This document shows, piece after piece, positions 1-6,614 of a DNA stretch of 12,984 nucleotides. Source of the stretch: Armatimonadota bacterium. GTDB taxonomy: Bacteria > Armatimonadota > Zipacnadia > Zipacnadales > UBA11051. Position 1 is the first letter of the stretch. Every line of letters starts with the position of its first letter. A program made the position numbers and the translations under genes. The stretch spans positions 5,731 to 18,714 of the forward strand of contig DPJP01000314.1 in assembly GCA_003542955.1 (NCBI GenBank). The letters run 5' to 3'. Under the pieces are notes generated by a model that was not told the DNA's origin, made no database searches, and saw nothing but the letters and a program-made list of their open reading frames with translations.

Positions 1-693
1 CAGTTCCAGGACGACCTCCCGCGGCACCGGGTGGTGCAAACGCCGTTCGACCCCGCCGGTCATCGCCTCGATCAGGAAGTCGTCGACAAACAGCTCGAGC
101 CGGTCGCCGATCTCGTACGGCCCGCCGTTGCCCGGTTGGGCGCGCTCGACGCCCCACGATCCCGGCTCGGCGCCGCCTTCGACGATCAGCTCCGCGTCGT
201 CGGCGTCAAAGACCCCCACATCGGCCGTATACGCGTACACACCCAGCGAGACCATCCAGGCGTCCTCAGGGGCGACCTGAGTGACGCGCACCTGCACCCA
301 GCCATCAGTCGGCCCCGTTGCCCGCGAGTAGGTGTTGGCAATGCGGGTGCCGAGCATGTCGTAGACATTGACGTACAGCCCCGGCGAGCACTTGTCGGCG
401 CTCCGCAGCCACGCGGTCGCCGTGTACGTGCCACCCGGGCGGGCCGGCACCCGTTCTGACTCCAGGAACAGCCCCTTGTCGGCGGAGGTATCCGTCACGC
501 GCACATAGTGCGCCCCCTCATGCCCGCCGTCGTCGCGCAGTTCGACACCTTCGGCCTCGCGCAGGCGCCAGTCAACCGGCAGCCCTTCGTCCGTAGCTCC
601 CTGCTCAAACGAGGGGTTGGCGACCAGGCCCGCAGCCTTCGCGCCGCTGAGCATCGTGAGCAACAGAATCGAGACCGCAGCCAATCTGACCAT
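1..693 (-). CDS. Secreted carbohydrate-binding/glycosidase-like protein (N-terminal part, runs off left edge)
   Basis: The minus-strand frame is open from an ATG at 693 to base 1, giving 231 residues with no stop. Residues 1-20 form a signal peptide (basic start, hydrophobic AAVSILLLTML core, AKA cleavage site), so the product is exported. Residues 23-172 look like a CBM4/9-type beta-sandwich: it opens with an ANPSFEQG-like strand and ends with a VGVFDADDAELI strand. Residues 195-231 begin a second domain, with LFVDDFLIE (201-209) followed by RLHHPVPREVV (218-228). I recall this motif at the start of beta-propeller glycosidase-like proteins of Planctomycetes, Lentisphaerae and Armatimonadota, but that domain assignment is tentative because the catalytic part lies outside the window. 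An ATG at 699 is an alternative start; GGAGG (703-707 region) lies about 10 bases from the ATG at 693 and only 4 from the one at 699, so 693 is preferred. It is divergent from the deacetylase at 980. Confidence 0.75.
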   Translation of the reverse strand, partial: MVRLAAVSILLLTMLSGAKAAGLVANPSFEQGATDEGLPVDWRLREAEGVELRDDGGHEGAHYVRVTDTSADKGLFLESERVPARPGGTYTATAWLRSADKCSPGLYVNVYDMLGTRIANTYSRATGPTDGWVQVRVTQVAPEDAWMVSLGVYAYTADVGVFDADDAELIVEGGAEPGSWGVERAQPGNGGPYEIGDRLELFVDDFLIEAMTGGVERRLHHPVPREVVLEL

Positions 694-706
694 GCACATT
701 TCTCCT

Positions 707-721
707 CCGGCGTGTCGCCGG
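707..721 (-). promoter_or_regulatory. Small hairpin overlapping the Shine-Dalgarno of the 1-693 gene
   Basis: CCGGCG (707-712), loop tgt, CGCCGG (716-721) is a perfect 6-bp inverted repeat. In the minus-strand transcript its 3' arm runs into the Shine-Dalgarno GGAGG just upstream of the ATG at 693, so folding could partly mask ribosome binding. In such GC-rich DNA a 6-bp stem can arise by chance, so the regulatory role is speculative. Confidence 0.25.
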
Positions 722-979
722 CGCGACGTCCGTTGGTTCGGTACGCCGTGGCAGTTCGCGCTGCGCGTGCCTCCTCCCTTCGGCCGCTGTGGCCCCCGCC
801 GTCCGCCGGGTAGGAGTCATGCCTGCGCGCAGGGAAGTATGCCTCTCGGGACATGCCGGATCGGGGACTGTGTCCCACGTTTGCGGGTCGGCGGGCAGAC
901 ATTTGGACGGGGAAGGCTACCTACCCCGAACCGACAGAGGCGACTGGCTGCATTCTCAACAGGTAGGGAAGAGGTACTC

Positions 980-1666
980 ATGAACTACAAGCGGATACTC
1001 GTCTTCGGCGCGCATCCTGACGATGAGCAGACGATGTCGGGAACTATCGCGAAGCTGGCAGACCTGGGAGTCGAAGTCTACGTCGCCATCTTCACCAACG
1101 GCTGTGAGGGCTACCCGAAGCCGGAGTGGAAGGACACAATCGTGCAGATGCGGCGCAGGGAGGGGGAGGACAGCGACCGCGTGCTCGGGGTGAAGGAGCG
1201 CTATCGCTTCGAGCGCCCGGACATGGGACTGATCAACGACAAGCAGACGCTGCAGGAGACCATGACGCTGATCCGAAGAATCCGGCCTGACGCCGCCTTC
1301 ACCCACGGTCCCCATGACCGCAACCGCGACCATATCGCCGCGTGTGAGATCACGCTCGAGGCGCTCTGGCAGGGAGGCCAGCCCGTCTGCGCGGAGTTAG
1401 GCGAACCATGGAATACGCCGCACCAGTTCTACTACAAGGGCATTGCCGACCGCCCGCCGGACCTCGTCGAGGATATCACCGGCTATGCGCACAAGTTCCT
1501 TGAGAGTCGCGCCACGCAGGTCTCCCAGCACACGCTCTTCGGCAAGGATGCCGCGCAGTTTGCCGCGGAGATTCAGAAGATGAAGCAGGAGCACTCATCG
1601 GCTGAGGACCGCTTCTGGTTCACGCAGCGCATGCCGCTCCGTGGCTTCCCGGACATTCACGGGTAG
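980..1666 (+). CDS. PIG-L/LmbE family zinc-dependent deacetylase
   Basis: The 228-residue product has the hallmarks of the PIG-L/LmbE family (PF02585), Zn-dependent hydrolases that remove acetyl groups from N-acetylglucosaminyl conjugates and related amides. AHPDDE at residues 11-16 supplies the first metal ligands (H12, D15) and probable catalytic Asp. HGPHDRNRDH at 109-118 supplies the usual second site, with H118 the likely third ligand. There is no signal peptide, so it should act in the cytoplasm. The length fits the family. The ATG at 980 is chosen because GAGG sits 5 bases upstream and the N-terminus MNYKRILVFGAHPDDE matches the family exactly; the frame is open further upstream to 617, but that stretch has no family resemblance. 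It is transcribed alone, divergent from the secreted protein at 1-693 and convergent with the PDZ gene. The substrate cannot be told from sequence; the nearby sugar isomerase is only weak support for a sugar-derived one. Confidence 0.9.
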   Translation: MNYKRILVFGAHPDDEQTMSGTIAKLADLGVEVYVAIFTNGCEGYPKPEWKDTIVQMRRREGEDSDRVLGVKERYRFERPDMGLINDKQTLQETMTLIRRIRPDAAFTHGPHDRNRDHIAACEITLEALWQGGQPVCAELGEPWNTPHQFYYKGIADRPPDLVEDITGYAHKFLESRATQVSQHTLFGKDAAQFAAEIQKMKQEHSSAEDRFWFTQRMPLRGFPDIHG

Positions 1667-1751
1667 GACGGAGGCCCGGCCCGCGGCGCTGGGGCGGTGC
1701 CTCCTCGGCGCCGAGCGCACGCTCACATCTCCCAGACCGGCGAATCTGTCA

Positions 1752-2378
1752 TCACCTCTCCGGCTCCGGCGGCACCAGCACCGTCGCTCCGAGTTGCTGG
1801 AGCGTCTCAGCATCGAACTTGTAGAGCACATTGTCGCGCAGGATGTATATCTTCCCGCCGTCGACGACCATCACCGGCTGCTGCACGGGCCTCGGGGCGC
1901 TGTAGCCGAACGTCCCATCCCACGGCAGGTACCTGCGCGTAGCCTCTCGGGGCTCCATTGGACCGCCAGGGAAGTCGAACTCGAAGCCGCCTCCGAACCC
2001 GATGCGCTCGCGCTTGATCGCAAAGGTCAGCGGCTCATCGCGCCCCTCACGCTGCAGCGTCAGGGTGACGGTCTCGCCCTCCCTGCCGCGGATGCGCTTG
2101 ACGATGTCGGCGAGTCCCATTCCTTCGACTGGCACACCGTCGACAGTCAGTACCCGGTCACCGGGCTCGACACCGATCCGTTCGGCCGGGCCTCCCGGTA
2201 CCACGGCCGCGATCGTGGCGCCGCCCCCTTCGCCGGCGTTGACGACCGCCCCGATGCCGGCGAAGCCCTCGGGGTTCAACTCATCATCGAGCGGCTGCGC
2301 GAATGCGCTTGAGATGCCCAGCGCCAGCACTGCGATGACGCTCAGTACTGCCCAGTTCGAGCCAATCCGTGTCTTCAC
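1752..2378 (-). CDS. Small secreted PDZ-domain protein
   Basis: This 208-residue protein starts at a GTG with GGAGGG 6 bases upstream; that Shine-Dalgarno adjoins the stop codon of the upstream isomerase gene, so the two are probably co-translated. Residues 1-27 form a signal peptide (hydrophobic VLSVIAVLALGI, cleavage AFA|QP). Residues about 41-123 form a PDZ domain of the HtrA/CtpA kind, with IAAVVPGGPAERIGVEPGD and RVLTVDGVPV as the ligand-groove and core strands. PDZ domains bind protein C-termini or exposed peptides. No trypsin-like or S41 protease domain is present, so it is likely an adaptor or binding protein outside the cytoplasm. Residues 169-201 (VDGGKIYILRDNVLYKFDAE and following) look like a single beta-propeller-type blade, which is unusual alone. 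It converges with the deacetylase, with 85 bases between them. The specific role is unknown. Confidence 0.8.
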   Translation of the reverse strand: MKTRIGSNWAVLSVIAVLALGISSAFAQPLDDELNPEGFAGIGAVVNAGEGGGATIAAVVPGGPAERIGVEPGDRVLTVDGVPVEGMGLADIVKRIRGREGETVTLTLQREGRDEPLTFAIKRERIGFGGGFEFDFPGGPMEPREATRRYLPWDGTFGYSAPRPVQQPVMVVDGGKIYILRDNVLYKFDAETLQQLGATVLVPPEPER

Positions 2379-2390
2379 GCATATCCCTCC

Positions 2391-3182
2391 TCAGGAGATG
2401 TCTTCCAGCATCGTCCGCAGGTACTCCAGATTGCGGGCGCCCGCGCTCATCGCGTCATCCGTCGGCGGTGTCTCGAGCACCAGGTACCCGTCATAGCCGA
2501 TTGCCTCGAGCGCCTCCATGGCCGCGCGGATCGGCACAACGCCGTCGCCCAGGAGATCCCCCTCGCGGTCCTTCACATGCACGATGCGCAGCACGTCCGC
2601 CAGTTGCCCGATGCCCTCCGCCGGGTCCTCGCCGAACGCGATTGCATTGCCGATGTCGTAGTACACCCCAACGGCGGGATTGTCTGTTCCTTGGACAAGG
2701 CGCAGAAGGTCTCCTGCAAGCTTGCCGCACCCGCGGCCGACATTCTCCAGACACAACTGCACACCGATGTCCTCGGCAACCGGCGCCACGCGCGCGGTAT
2801 GCTCCAGCCATCGCTCCACGCATGTCTCGTGATCGCACTCATCGCCGCCGGGAGTGATCGGGAGCAGTATCCATCGCGCCCCGAACTCGGCAGCGAAGGC
2901 GATGGCGGAGGTCGCCAACTCAGCCGCCTCGTTGCGGACCGCCTCTTCGGCGCTTGCGGGGCTGATCGTCCAGTAAGCGCCGATGCAGAGCGAGGCTATC
3001 TCACAGCCCGAGTTGCGGGCCTTCTCGATGATCTGCCCCCGCCCTTCTGCCGTCCACATGATGCTACTCGCGTACTCGGCATTGATATCCAGCTCGACGC
3101 CGTCGTACCCCAGCTCGGCCGCCATGCCGATTGCGCCCAGCCAGTCTGTCCCGAGTGACCCGTTGCGTATCCCGATCTTCAC
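2391..3182 (-). CDS. Sugar phosphate isomerase/epimerase, AP-endonuclease-2-like TIM barrel
   Basis: The 263-residue product matches the xylose-isomerase-like TIM-barrel family (PF01261), which includes sugar and inosose epimerases, isomerases and dehydratases using a divalent metal. Metal-site candidates are visible in order: E146 (CLENVGRG), D176 (VYYDIGNA), H202 (VHVKDREGD) and E237 (LVLETP). YDGVEL near residue 26 is the usual first-strand signature. The length is typical and no signal peptide is present, so it is cytoplasmic. The GTG at 3182 is chosen because AGGAGG lies 8 bases upstream and KIGIRNGSLG is the expected first beta strand; the frame extends upstream to 3290, but without resemblance to the family. 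It is followed after 12 bases by the PDZ gene. The actual sugar cannot be deduced; calling it a generic isomerase/epimerase is safe, anything narrower is not. Confidence 0.88.
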   Translation of the reverse strand: MKIGIRNGSLGTDWLGAIGMAAELGYDGVELDINAEYASSIMWTAEGRGQIIEKARNSGCEIASLCIGAYWTISPASAEEAVRNEAAELATSAIAFAAEFGARWILLPITPGGDECDHETCVERWLEHTARVAPVAEDIGVQLCLENVGRGCGKLAGDLLRLVQGTDNPAVGVYYDIGNAIAFGEDPAEGIGQLADVLRIVHVKDREGDLLGDGVVPIRAAMEALEAIGYDGYLVLETPPTDDAMSAGARNLEYLRTMLEDIS

Positions 3183-3331
3183 CTGTGTCGCCTCCTGGTA
3201 CCATCGCTGCGGGTGTCCTTGGTCGCACAGACGGCAAGTTCTACTTGGGGGGCGGGTAACCCTCTGGCAGCCCGGTCGGACGCGAGACAAAAATCGCGGA
3301 ACAAATCCATCATCATCGTGTTGAAGGAATA

Positions 3332-3360
3332 CTGAGCGTCGTAAAGAAACGTCATATACT
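3332..3360 (+). promoter_or_regulatory. Candidate sigma-70-type promoter of the pseudopilin gene
   Basis: TATACT at 3355-3360 is a good -10 box, set in a locally AT-rich patch of otherwise GC-rich DNA. A weak -35 (CTGAGC, 3332-3337) lies 17 bases upstream. Transcription would start near 3367, giving a leader of about 67 bases before the ATG at 3434. The -35 is poor (3 of 6 matches), so an activator or another sigma factor is possible. Confidence 0.4.
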
Positions 3361-3374
3361 ACATGCGTGCGTCA

Positions 3375-3402
3375 GCGCCTGGCGAGCAACCTCGCGAGGC
3401 GC
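3375..3402 (+). promoter_or_regulatory. Stem-loop in the pseudopilin 5' leader
   Basis: GCGCCT-G-GCGAG (3375-3386), loop caac (3387-3390), CTCGC-G-AGGCGC (3391-3402) forms a 12-position stem with one G-G mismatch. It lies between the candidate transcription start and the Shine-Dalgarno (AGGAGGG, 3418-3424), leaving the ribosome site free. It is not followed by a T-run, so it does not read as a terminator. It could stabilise the mRNA or bind a regulator. It does not match the cyclic-di-GMP-I riboswitch consensus by eye. Confidence 0.5.
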
Positions 3403-3433
3403 ATAGTTCTACACATCAGGAGGGAGCCGTTCG

Positions 3434-4042
3434 ATGAAGCACCGAGGTTTCACGTTGATTGAGTTGTTGGTGGTCATTGCGATCATCGCCATCCTGGCGG
3501 CGATCCTGTTCCCCGTATTCGCACGGGCTCGCGAGAAGGCGCGGCAGTCCAGCTGCCTGAGCAATCTCAAGCAGTTGGGCCTCGGCGTCATCATGTACTC
3601 ACAGGACTACGATGAGAGACTCCCGATGGCCATTGCGGGAACGCCACCGACCATCACCGCATTCACGGAATTGATCGACCCGTACCTCAAGAACACGCAG
3701 ATATGGCAGTGCCCGAGCAAGCCGGCATCCGTCGTCCTCACCAACATTGGCAAGGCGAACATCAGCTACTCGGTTGATGTCGGTACCCCTGTGCCCGCGG
3801 GCTCATCGACGGGCCGCCTGTTCGGAGCGCCGGCTGCCGGAACATTCTCGTGCAGTCTCGGTTCGATACTCACCCCGGCTGAGACGGCTCTCATGTGCGA
3901 TGCCGCCGGCACCGTGCCGGCGACCCTGATCCCGCTCAGCCTGAGCGAGAGTCCGAGGCACAACGATGGCTGCAACTACGCCTATGCCGACGGACACACC
4001 AAGTGGGATCGTCCGGAGAACGTCCCCATCGCCCTGCAGTAG
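3434..4042 (+). CDS. Type II secretion/type IV-like pseudopilin, H-X9-DG (DUF1559) family
   Basis: The 202-residue protein is a prepilin-like precursor. Residues 1-5 (MKHRG) are the short basic leader cut by prepilin peptidase between G5 and F6; mature residue 5 is the conserved Glu (E10). Residues 6-28 form the hydrophobic helix that anchors the subunit in the membrane and packs in the pilus core, followed by [20 protein letters not shown]. The C-terminus carries H176-X9-D186-G187, the H-X9-DG signature of the DUF1559 (PF07596) family. Such proteins occur in dozens of copies in Armatimonadota, Planctomycetes and Lentisphaerae, and what most of them do is unknown. Five Cys (41, 93, 140, 155, 180) could form disulfides outside the cell. 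AGGAGGG lies about 9 bases before the ATG. No secretion ATPase, prepilin peptidase or other pilin gene is nearby, so assembly machinery must be encoded elsewhere. Confidence 0.93.
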   Translation: MKHRGFTLIELLVVIAIIAILAAILFPVFARAREKARQSSCLSNLKQLGLGVIMYSQDYDERLPMAIAGTPPTITAFTELIDPYLKNTQIWQCPSKPASVVLTNIGKANISYSVDVGTPVPAGSSTGRLFGAPAAGTFSCSLGSILTPAETALMCDAAGTVPATLIPLSLSESPRHNDGCNYAYADGHTKWDRPENVPIALQ

Positions 4043-4057
4043 TCTACCGCTACACCT

Positions 4058-4133
4058 TGGCCGTGCGGCGTAGCCATTGCCCGGCCACAGCAAGTGGTTG
4101 CAGGTGACCAACATCCTTCTGGATGCTGCCACC
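4058..4133 (+). other. Hairpin-rich 3' region of the pseudopilin transcript
   Basis: Between the pseudopilin stop and its terminator are two further inverted repeats. TGGCCG (4058-4063) pairs with CGGCCA (4082-4087), with a small GGC-gta-GCC inside. CATCC-ttct-GGATG (4112-4125) is flanked by GGTG (4103-4106) and CACC (4130-4133). No open frame here has a convincing start or ribosome site. These may be mRNA-stabilising structures or chance repeats in GC-rich DNA. Confidence 0.3.
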
Positions 4134-4190
4134 CGGCGCTTCTGGCGTCCGACGGCCAACCGAGCAGCAGTCTGCAGATCGGGAAACACG

Positions 4191-4226
4191 CGAAGCCGGC
4201 CCTCTCTTGGGCCGGCTTCGTTGCTT
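4191..4226 (+). terminator. Strong hairpin terminator, probably bidirectional
   Basis: CGAAGCCGGCCC (4191-4202), loop tctctt (4203-4208), GGGCCGGCTTCG (4209-4220) is a perfect 12-bp stem. It is followed by TTGCTT on the plus strand, and read on the minus strand by CGTGTTTCCC. Both tails are only partly T-rich, but the stem is long and perfect and sits between the convergent ends of the pseudopilin (plus, ends 4042) and the TPR gene (minus, ends 4295), as expected for a shared terminator. Confidence 0.82.
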
Positions 4227-4294
4227 CCAGCGCGATGCGCTACTCAGCGTTGTCCCGATGTGCCGCAGCGCGTTGACGACGCCCCCCCCCGAAC

Positions 4295-6358
4295 TCAGCG
4301 ATGCGGTGGGGCCACCTCACCGGGGTGCGCCGCTGCCAGCTTCGCCAACTGCTCGTAGGCGGTCTCGGCGGCCCCGGTGTACGGAGGCACCGCGTCGATT
4401 ACCGCCTGGTATATCTCCGCTGCCTGCTTCACGCGCCCTTGGTCCGCGCACATCCCCGCGAGCTTCACCTTTGTGGCACCGATCATCTGGTGCGGCCCGA
4501 CCTCTCTGTCGCCGGCTTCGCCGAGCCATCGCAGCCCCTCGGTTACCGCCTTCTCCGGCTCCCCCACATACTCATACGCCCACACGAGGTTCCAGAGCGC
4601 ATAGGCCCACTTGCTCTCGGAGCCCTCGAGGCCGAGTGCCATCTCCGCCCAGGGGATCAGCTCCTCCCGAACCGCCTCCGCGCTGCCCAGCTTCGCGCAC
4701 TCCTGCTTGAGCATCCAGCTCACGAACGCGATATCCGCAGGTCCGCGCAGTTCGGCTCCCCTCTTGTGCGCCCACATCGCGAGGCGGTACGCACATTCCT
4801 GGTAGTCAAGAAGCTCGCATGACACCCGGTACAGGTCGGCCCCGAGGGCCGCCCTGTCGGGGTTCTGCAACGCAGAGAGCAGCGTCTTGGCCTGTTCCTC
4901 CTCGTCGATCGTCCCCAGGTATATGCCAAGTAGCAGCGTCGCGTTGTATGGGAGGTGAGCGCACTGCTCGGCCCTGCCCCCGTGGCGCTCCCACACCTCT
5001 GCCGAAAGCGGGATGAAGGCCGGCGGCATGGGCAGAGACTGCTTGATCGAGTCCAGTGCCGCCACGACCTCCTCGGTCGAGGCCCCCGTCGACTGCAGCC
5101 ACTCGCGGATGCGTGCGGGGCTTGCGTGCTCCTGCTCGGCCATGTGAGTGACATGCATCATCAACGTCGGGCCCGCGACCTGCACGGCCTGCAGGCCCGC
5201 GTAAGGGCCCCCGTCCGGCAGCCCCGCCAGGTCGATGGGCTGCTCGGCCAGGGGGTTCTCCCCGGCCTCACCGTTAGCGAATGCCGCGAGCTGGTTCGCC
5301 CGCACGACGTTCAGGTCGGTCGCCTTCAGCACACGCGCAATCTCCAGCAATGCCGCCGTCAGCGCGTCCCCGGATGCCTCCGAAGCCTGCAGGAGCGCCG
5401 CCGACAGCGCCTGGGAGTCGTCCCCCGAGTACAGGTAGGCGACTGTGGCATGCACGGGGTTCTCCATGGCTGCGGCGAGCAGTTGCTGCATTTCGTCGGC
5501 GGTGAGCGTCGGCATCGGTATCTGCGCCAGGGGGTTGGGGGCTGTCGCATTCATCTGGCAGCCGATGAACGCGACGCCGTCGGGGTCGCGGCCCGCCGCC
5601 GCAAAGCCATCCCGCACAAGCTCGGCGGCGTCCTGGACCGCCTGCGTTGTGAAATCGCACAGCGCGTACGCTGCCCGCGCGGCCGAAAGAGCCGATGCCG
5701 CATCGCCCTGCGCGAGATGGGCGTCATAGACAGAGCGATGCCAGACGGGCAGCCGCAACAGGTCCGGATGCCGCAACCCGTATCTCTTCAACGCGGCGAG
5801 CGCCTGGGCGGGCTGGTTCAGCTTCAGGTGGCACTGTGCCAGGCGCTCAACCACCTTGGCGCGCTCGAGCTCCTTCATCTGTGTCCCGAAGCGCCCCAGA
5901 TGGTCCTCTGCGACACCGATACCGGCCGCGTAGTCGCGTCGGTACACCAGGTGAATGGCCGTGAGGTATGAAGCGGCGTAGCCCGACTTCATGATGCCGC
6001 ACTCGGGGTAGTCCGCGGCCAGCCACTCCACGTATGCGAGCGCGGCGTTGATGTCGCGGTTGCCGTAGCTCGCCGAGCACAGTCGGAACAGGGCCCAGGA
6101 CGCCCGTGCCTCGTTGTCGGCGTGGTGGTCAACGAGGTACGTGTAGACCACCTGCGCCTCCGCGGGTTTGCCGGCGGTCCTGAGTTCCTCCGCATGCGCC
6201 CACAGCTCGTCCGCGGTCATCCCGGCGAGGTCGGCCGCCTGTACGGCGGTGATCAACAGCAGGCCCGCGCAGACACAGAGCGTCACAGATGCGATGCGGG
6301 CGATGGGGAAGAGCATGGCAGAGAAGATGCCGGCCGTTCGGGGCGAATGCGCACGCAT
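4295..6358 (-). CDS. Large secreted TPR-like repeat protein
   Basis: The 687-residue product begins with a signal peptide (hydrophobic SVTLCVCAGLLLITAV, cleavage about AVQA|AD after residue 41), preceded by a rather long basic n-region. The rest is almost wholly alpha-helical. TPR-like helix pairs appear early (ELWAHAEELRTAGKPAEAQV, then an AALAYVEWLAADYP helix; later LAQCHLKLNQPAQALAALKR). They recur at residues about 581-687 (WAYALWNLVWAYEYVGEPEK, then MCADQGRVKQAAEIYQAVID). TPR proteins scaffold protein-protein contacts, here probably in the periplasm or envelope. No catalytic domain is seen in the middle, which is diverged Ala/Leu-rich helix. The ATG at 6358 has GAGGAGG about 9 bases upstream. 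The frame stays open to 6526, but that part is Arg/Pro-rich without family features. A start at the internal Met15 would give a more usual signal peptide. It stands alone between its own promoter and the shared terminator. Function unknown. Confidence 0.82.
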   Translation of the reverse strand: MRAHSPRTAGIFSAMLFPIARIASVTLCVCAGLLLITAVQAADLAGMTADELWAHAEELRTAGKPAEAQVVYTYLVDHHADNEARASWALFRLCSASYGNRDINAALAYVEWLAADYPECGIMKSGYAASYLTAIHLVYRRDYAAGIGVAEDHLGRFGTQMKELERAKVVERLAQCHLKLNQPAQALAALKRYGLRHPDLLRLPVWHRSVYDAHLAQGDAASALSAARAAYALCDFTTQAVQDAAELVRDGFAAAGRDPDGVAFIGCQMNATAPNPLAQIPMPTLTADEMQQLLAAAMENPVHATVAYLYSGDDSQALSAALLQASEASGDALTAALLEIARVLKATDLNVVRANQLAAFANGEAGENPLAEQPIDLAGLPDGGPYAGLQAVQVAGPTLMMHVTHMAEQEHASPARIREWLQSTGASTEEVVAALDSIKQSLPMPPAFIPLSAEVWERHGGRAEQCAHLPYNATLLLGIYLGTIDEEEQAKTLLSALQNPDRAALGADLYRVSCELLDYQECAYRLAMWAHKRGAELRGPADIAFVSWMLKQECAKLGSAEAVREELIPWAEMALGLEGSESKWAYALWNLVWAYEYVGEPEKAVTEGLRWLGEAGDREVGPHQMIGATKVKLAGMCADQGRVKQAAEIYQAVIDAVPPYTGAAETAYEQLAKLAAAHPGEVAPPHR

Positions 6359-6510
6359 GGGGTGAGCCTCCTCGATGGCGTCGAGGCCCGCCCTACCCGC
6401 ACTCTCACTCGGCAGCTGATGTGACCCTGGCGGTCTGCACTGCCATGACGTCTTTGGCCACCGTCGCCGCCGCTCAACCCCGCGGACGTGCGTGACGCGC
6501 GAATGCTGTA

Positions 6511-6542
6511 GCAGTGAGTGCTCCAAAGAGCAACGCTACTGC
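6511..6542 (-). promoter_or_regulatory. Imperfect hairpin at the predicted start of the TPR-gene transcript
   Basis: Outer arms GCAGT (6511-6515) and ACTGC (6538-6542), inner arms TGCTC (6519-6523) and GAGCA (6528-6532), loop caaa. It begins immediately downstream of the -10 box at 6544-6549, so it would either form a 5'-terminal RNA hairpin or act as a dyad operator covering the start site. Confidence 0.4.
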
Positions 6543-6543
6543 C

Positions 6544-6573
6544 AATATACCACACACCGGCGCAGCATGGCCA
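6544..6573 (-). promoter_or_regulatory. Promoter of the TPR gene with extended -10
   Basis: On the minus strand TATATT (6549-6544) is preceded directly by TGG, giving an extended -10 of the TGnTATAAT type. TGGCCA (6573-6568) is an 18-base-spaced -35 with 4 of 6 matches to TTGACA. The transcript would start near 6537, with about 180 bases of leader before the ATG at 6358. This is the best promoter-like signal in the window. Confidence 0.5.
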
Positions 6574-6580
6574 GACGATT

Positions 6581-6595
6581 GTGTGCCGGGCACAC
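6581..6595. promoter_or_regulatory. 15-base palindrome upstream of the TPR promoter
   Basis: GTGTGCC-g-GGCACAC is a perfect 7-base dyad around one central base. It lies 8 bases upstream of the candidate -35 and 19 bases after the stop of the amidohydrolase gene. A dyad with almost no loop suits a dimeric DNA-binding protein better than a terminator, and no T-run follows on either strand. The binding protein is unknown. Confidence 0.3.
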
Positions 6596-6614
6596 GACCA
6601 CAACCCGCGCGACA

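Noticed and set aside
617..979. Upstream in-frame extension of the deacetylase
   Set aside because: The extension is Arg/Pro-rich, crosses the start of the divergent gene, and the ATG at 980 has a proper ribosome site right before the conserved first strand.
1690..1728. Possible terminator stem between the convergent deacetylase and PDZ genes
   Set aside because: A CGGCGC...GCGCCG pairing exists, but the loop is long, the interior pairing is poor and no T-run follows on either strand.
1641..2312. Plus-strand open frame of 223 codons over the PDZ gene
   Set aside because: It is antisense to a signal-peptide plus PDZ protein with a good ribosome site, and has no motif of its own.
980..3182. 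Sugar deacetylase plus isomerase as a dedicated catabolic operon
   Set aside because: They are on opposite strands and converge, separated by the PDZ gene, so they do not form an operon; a pathway link is only a guess.
3183..3433. Cyclic-di-GMP or other known riboswitch ahead of the pseudopilin
   Set aside because: The conserved core bases of the GEMM-type aptamer are not present; only a simple stem-loop is seen.
4955..5971. Plus-strand open frame of 338 codons inside the TPR gene
   Set aside because: Composition is Arg/Gln/Leu-rich without domains, and it lies wholly antisense to a protein with a signal peptide and TPR-like helices.
6359..6526. Upstream in-frame extension of the TPR protein
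   Set aside because: It would bury the signal peptide behind 56 Arg-rich residues and ignore the strong ribosome site before 6358.
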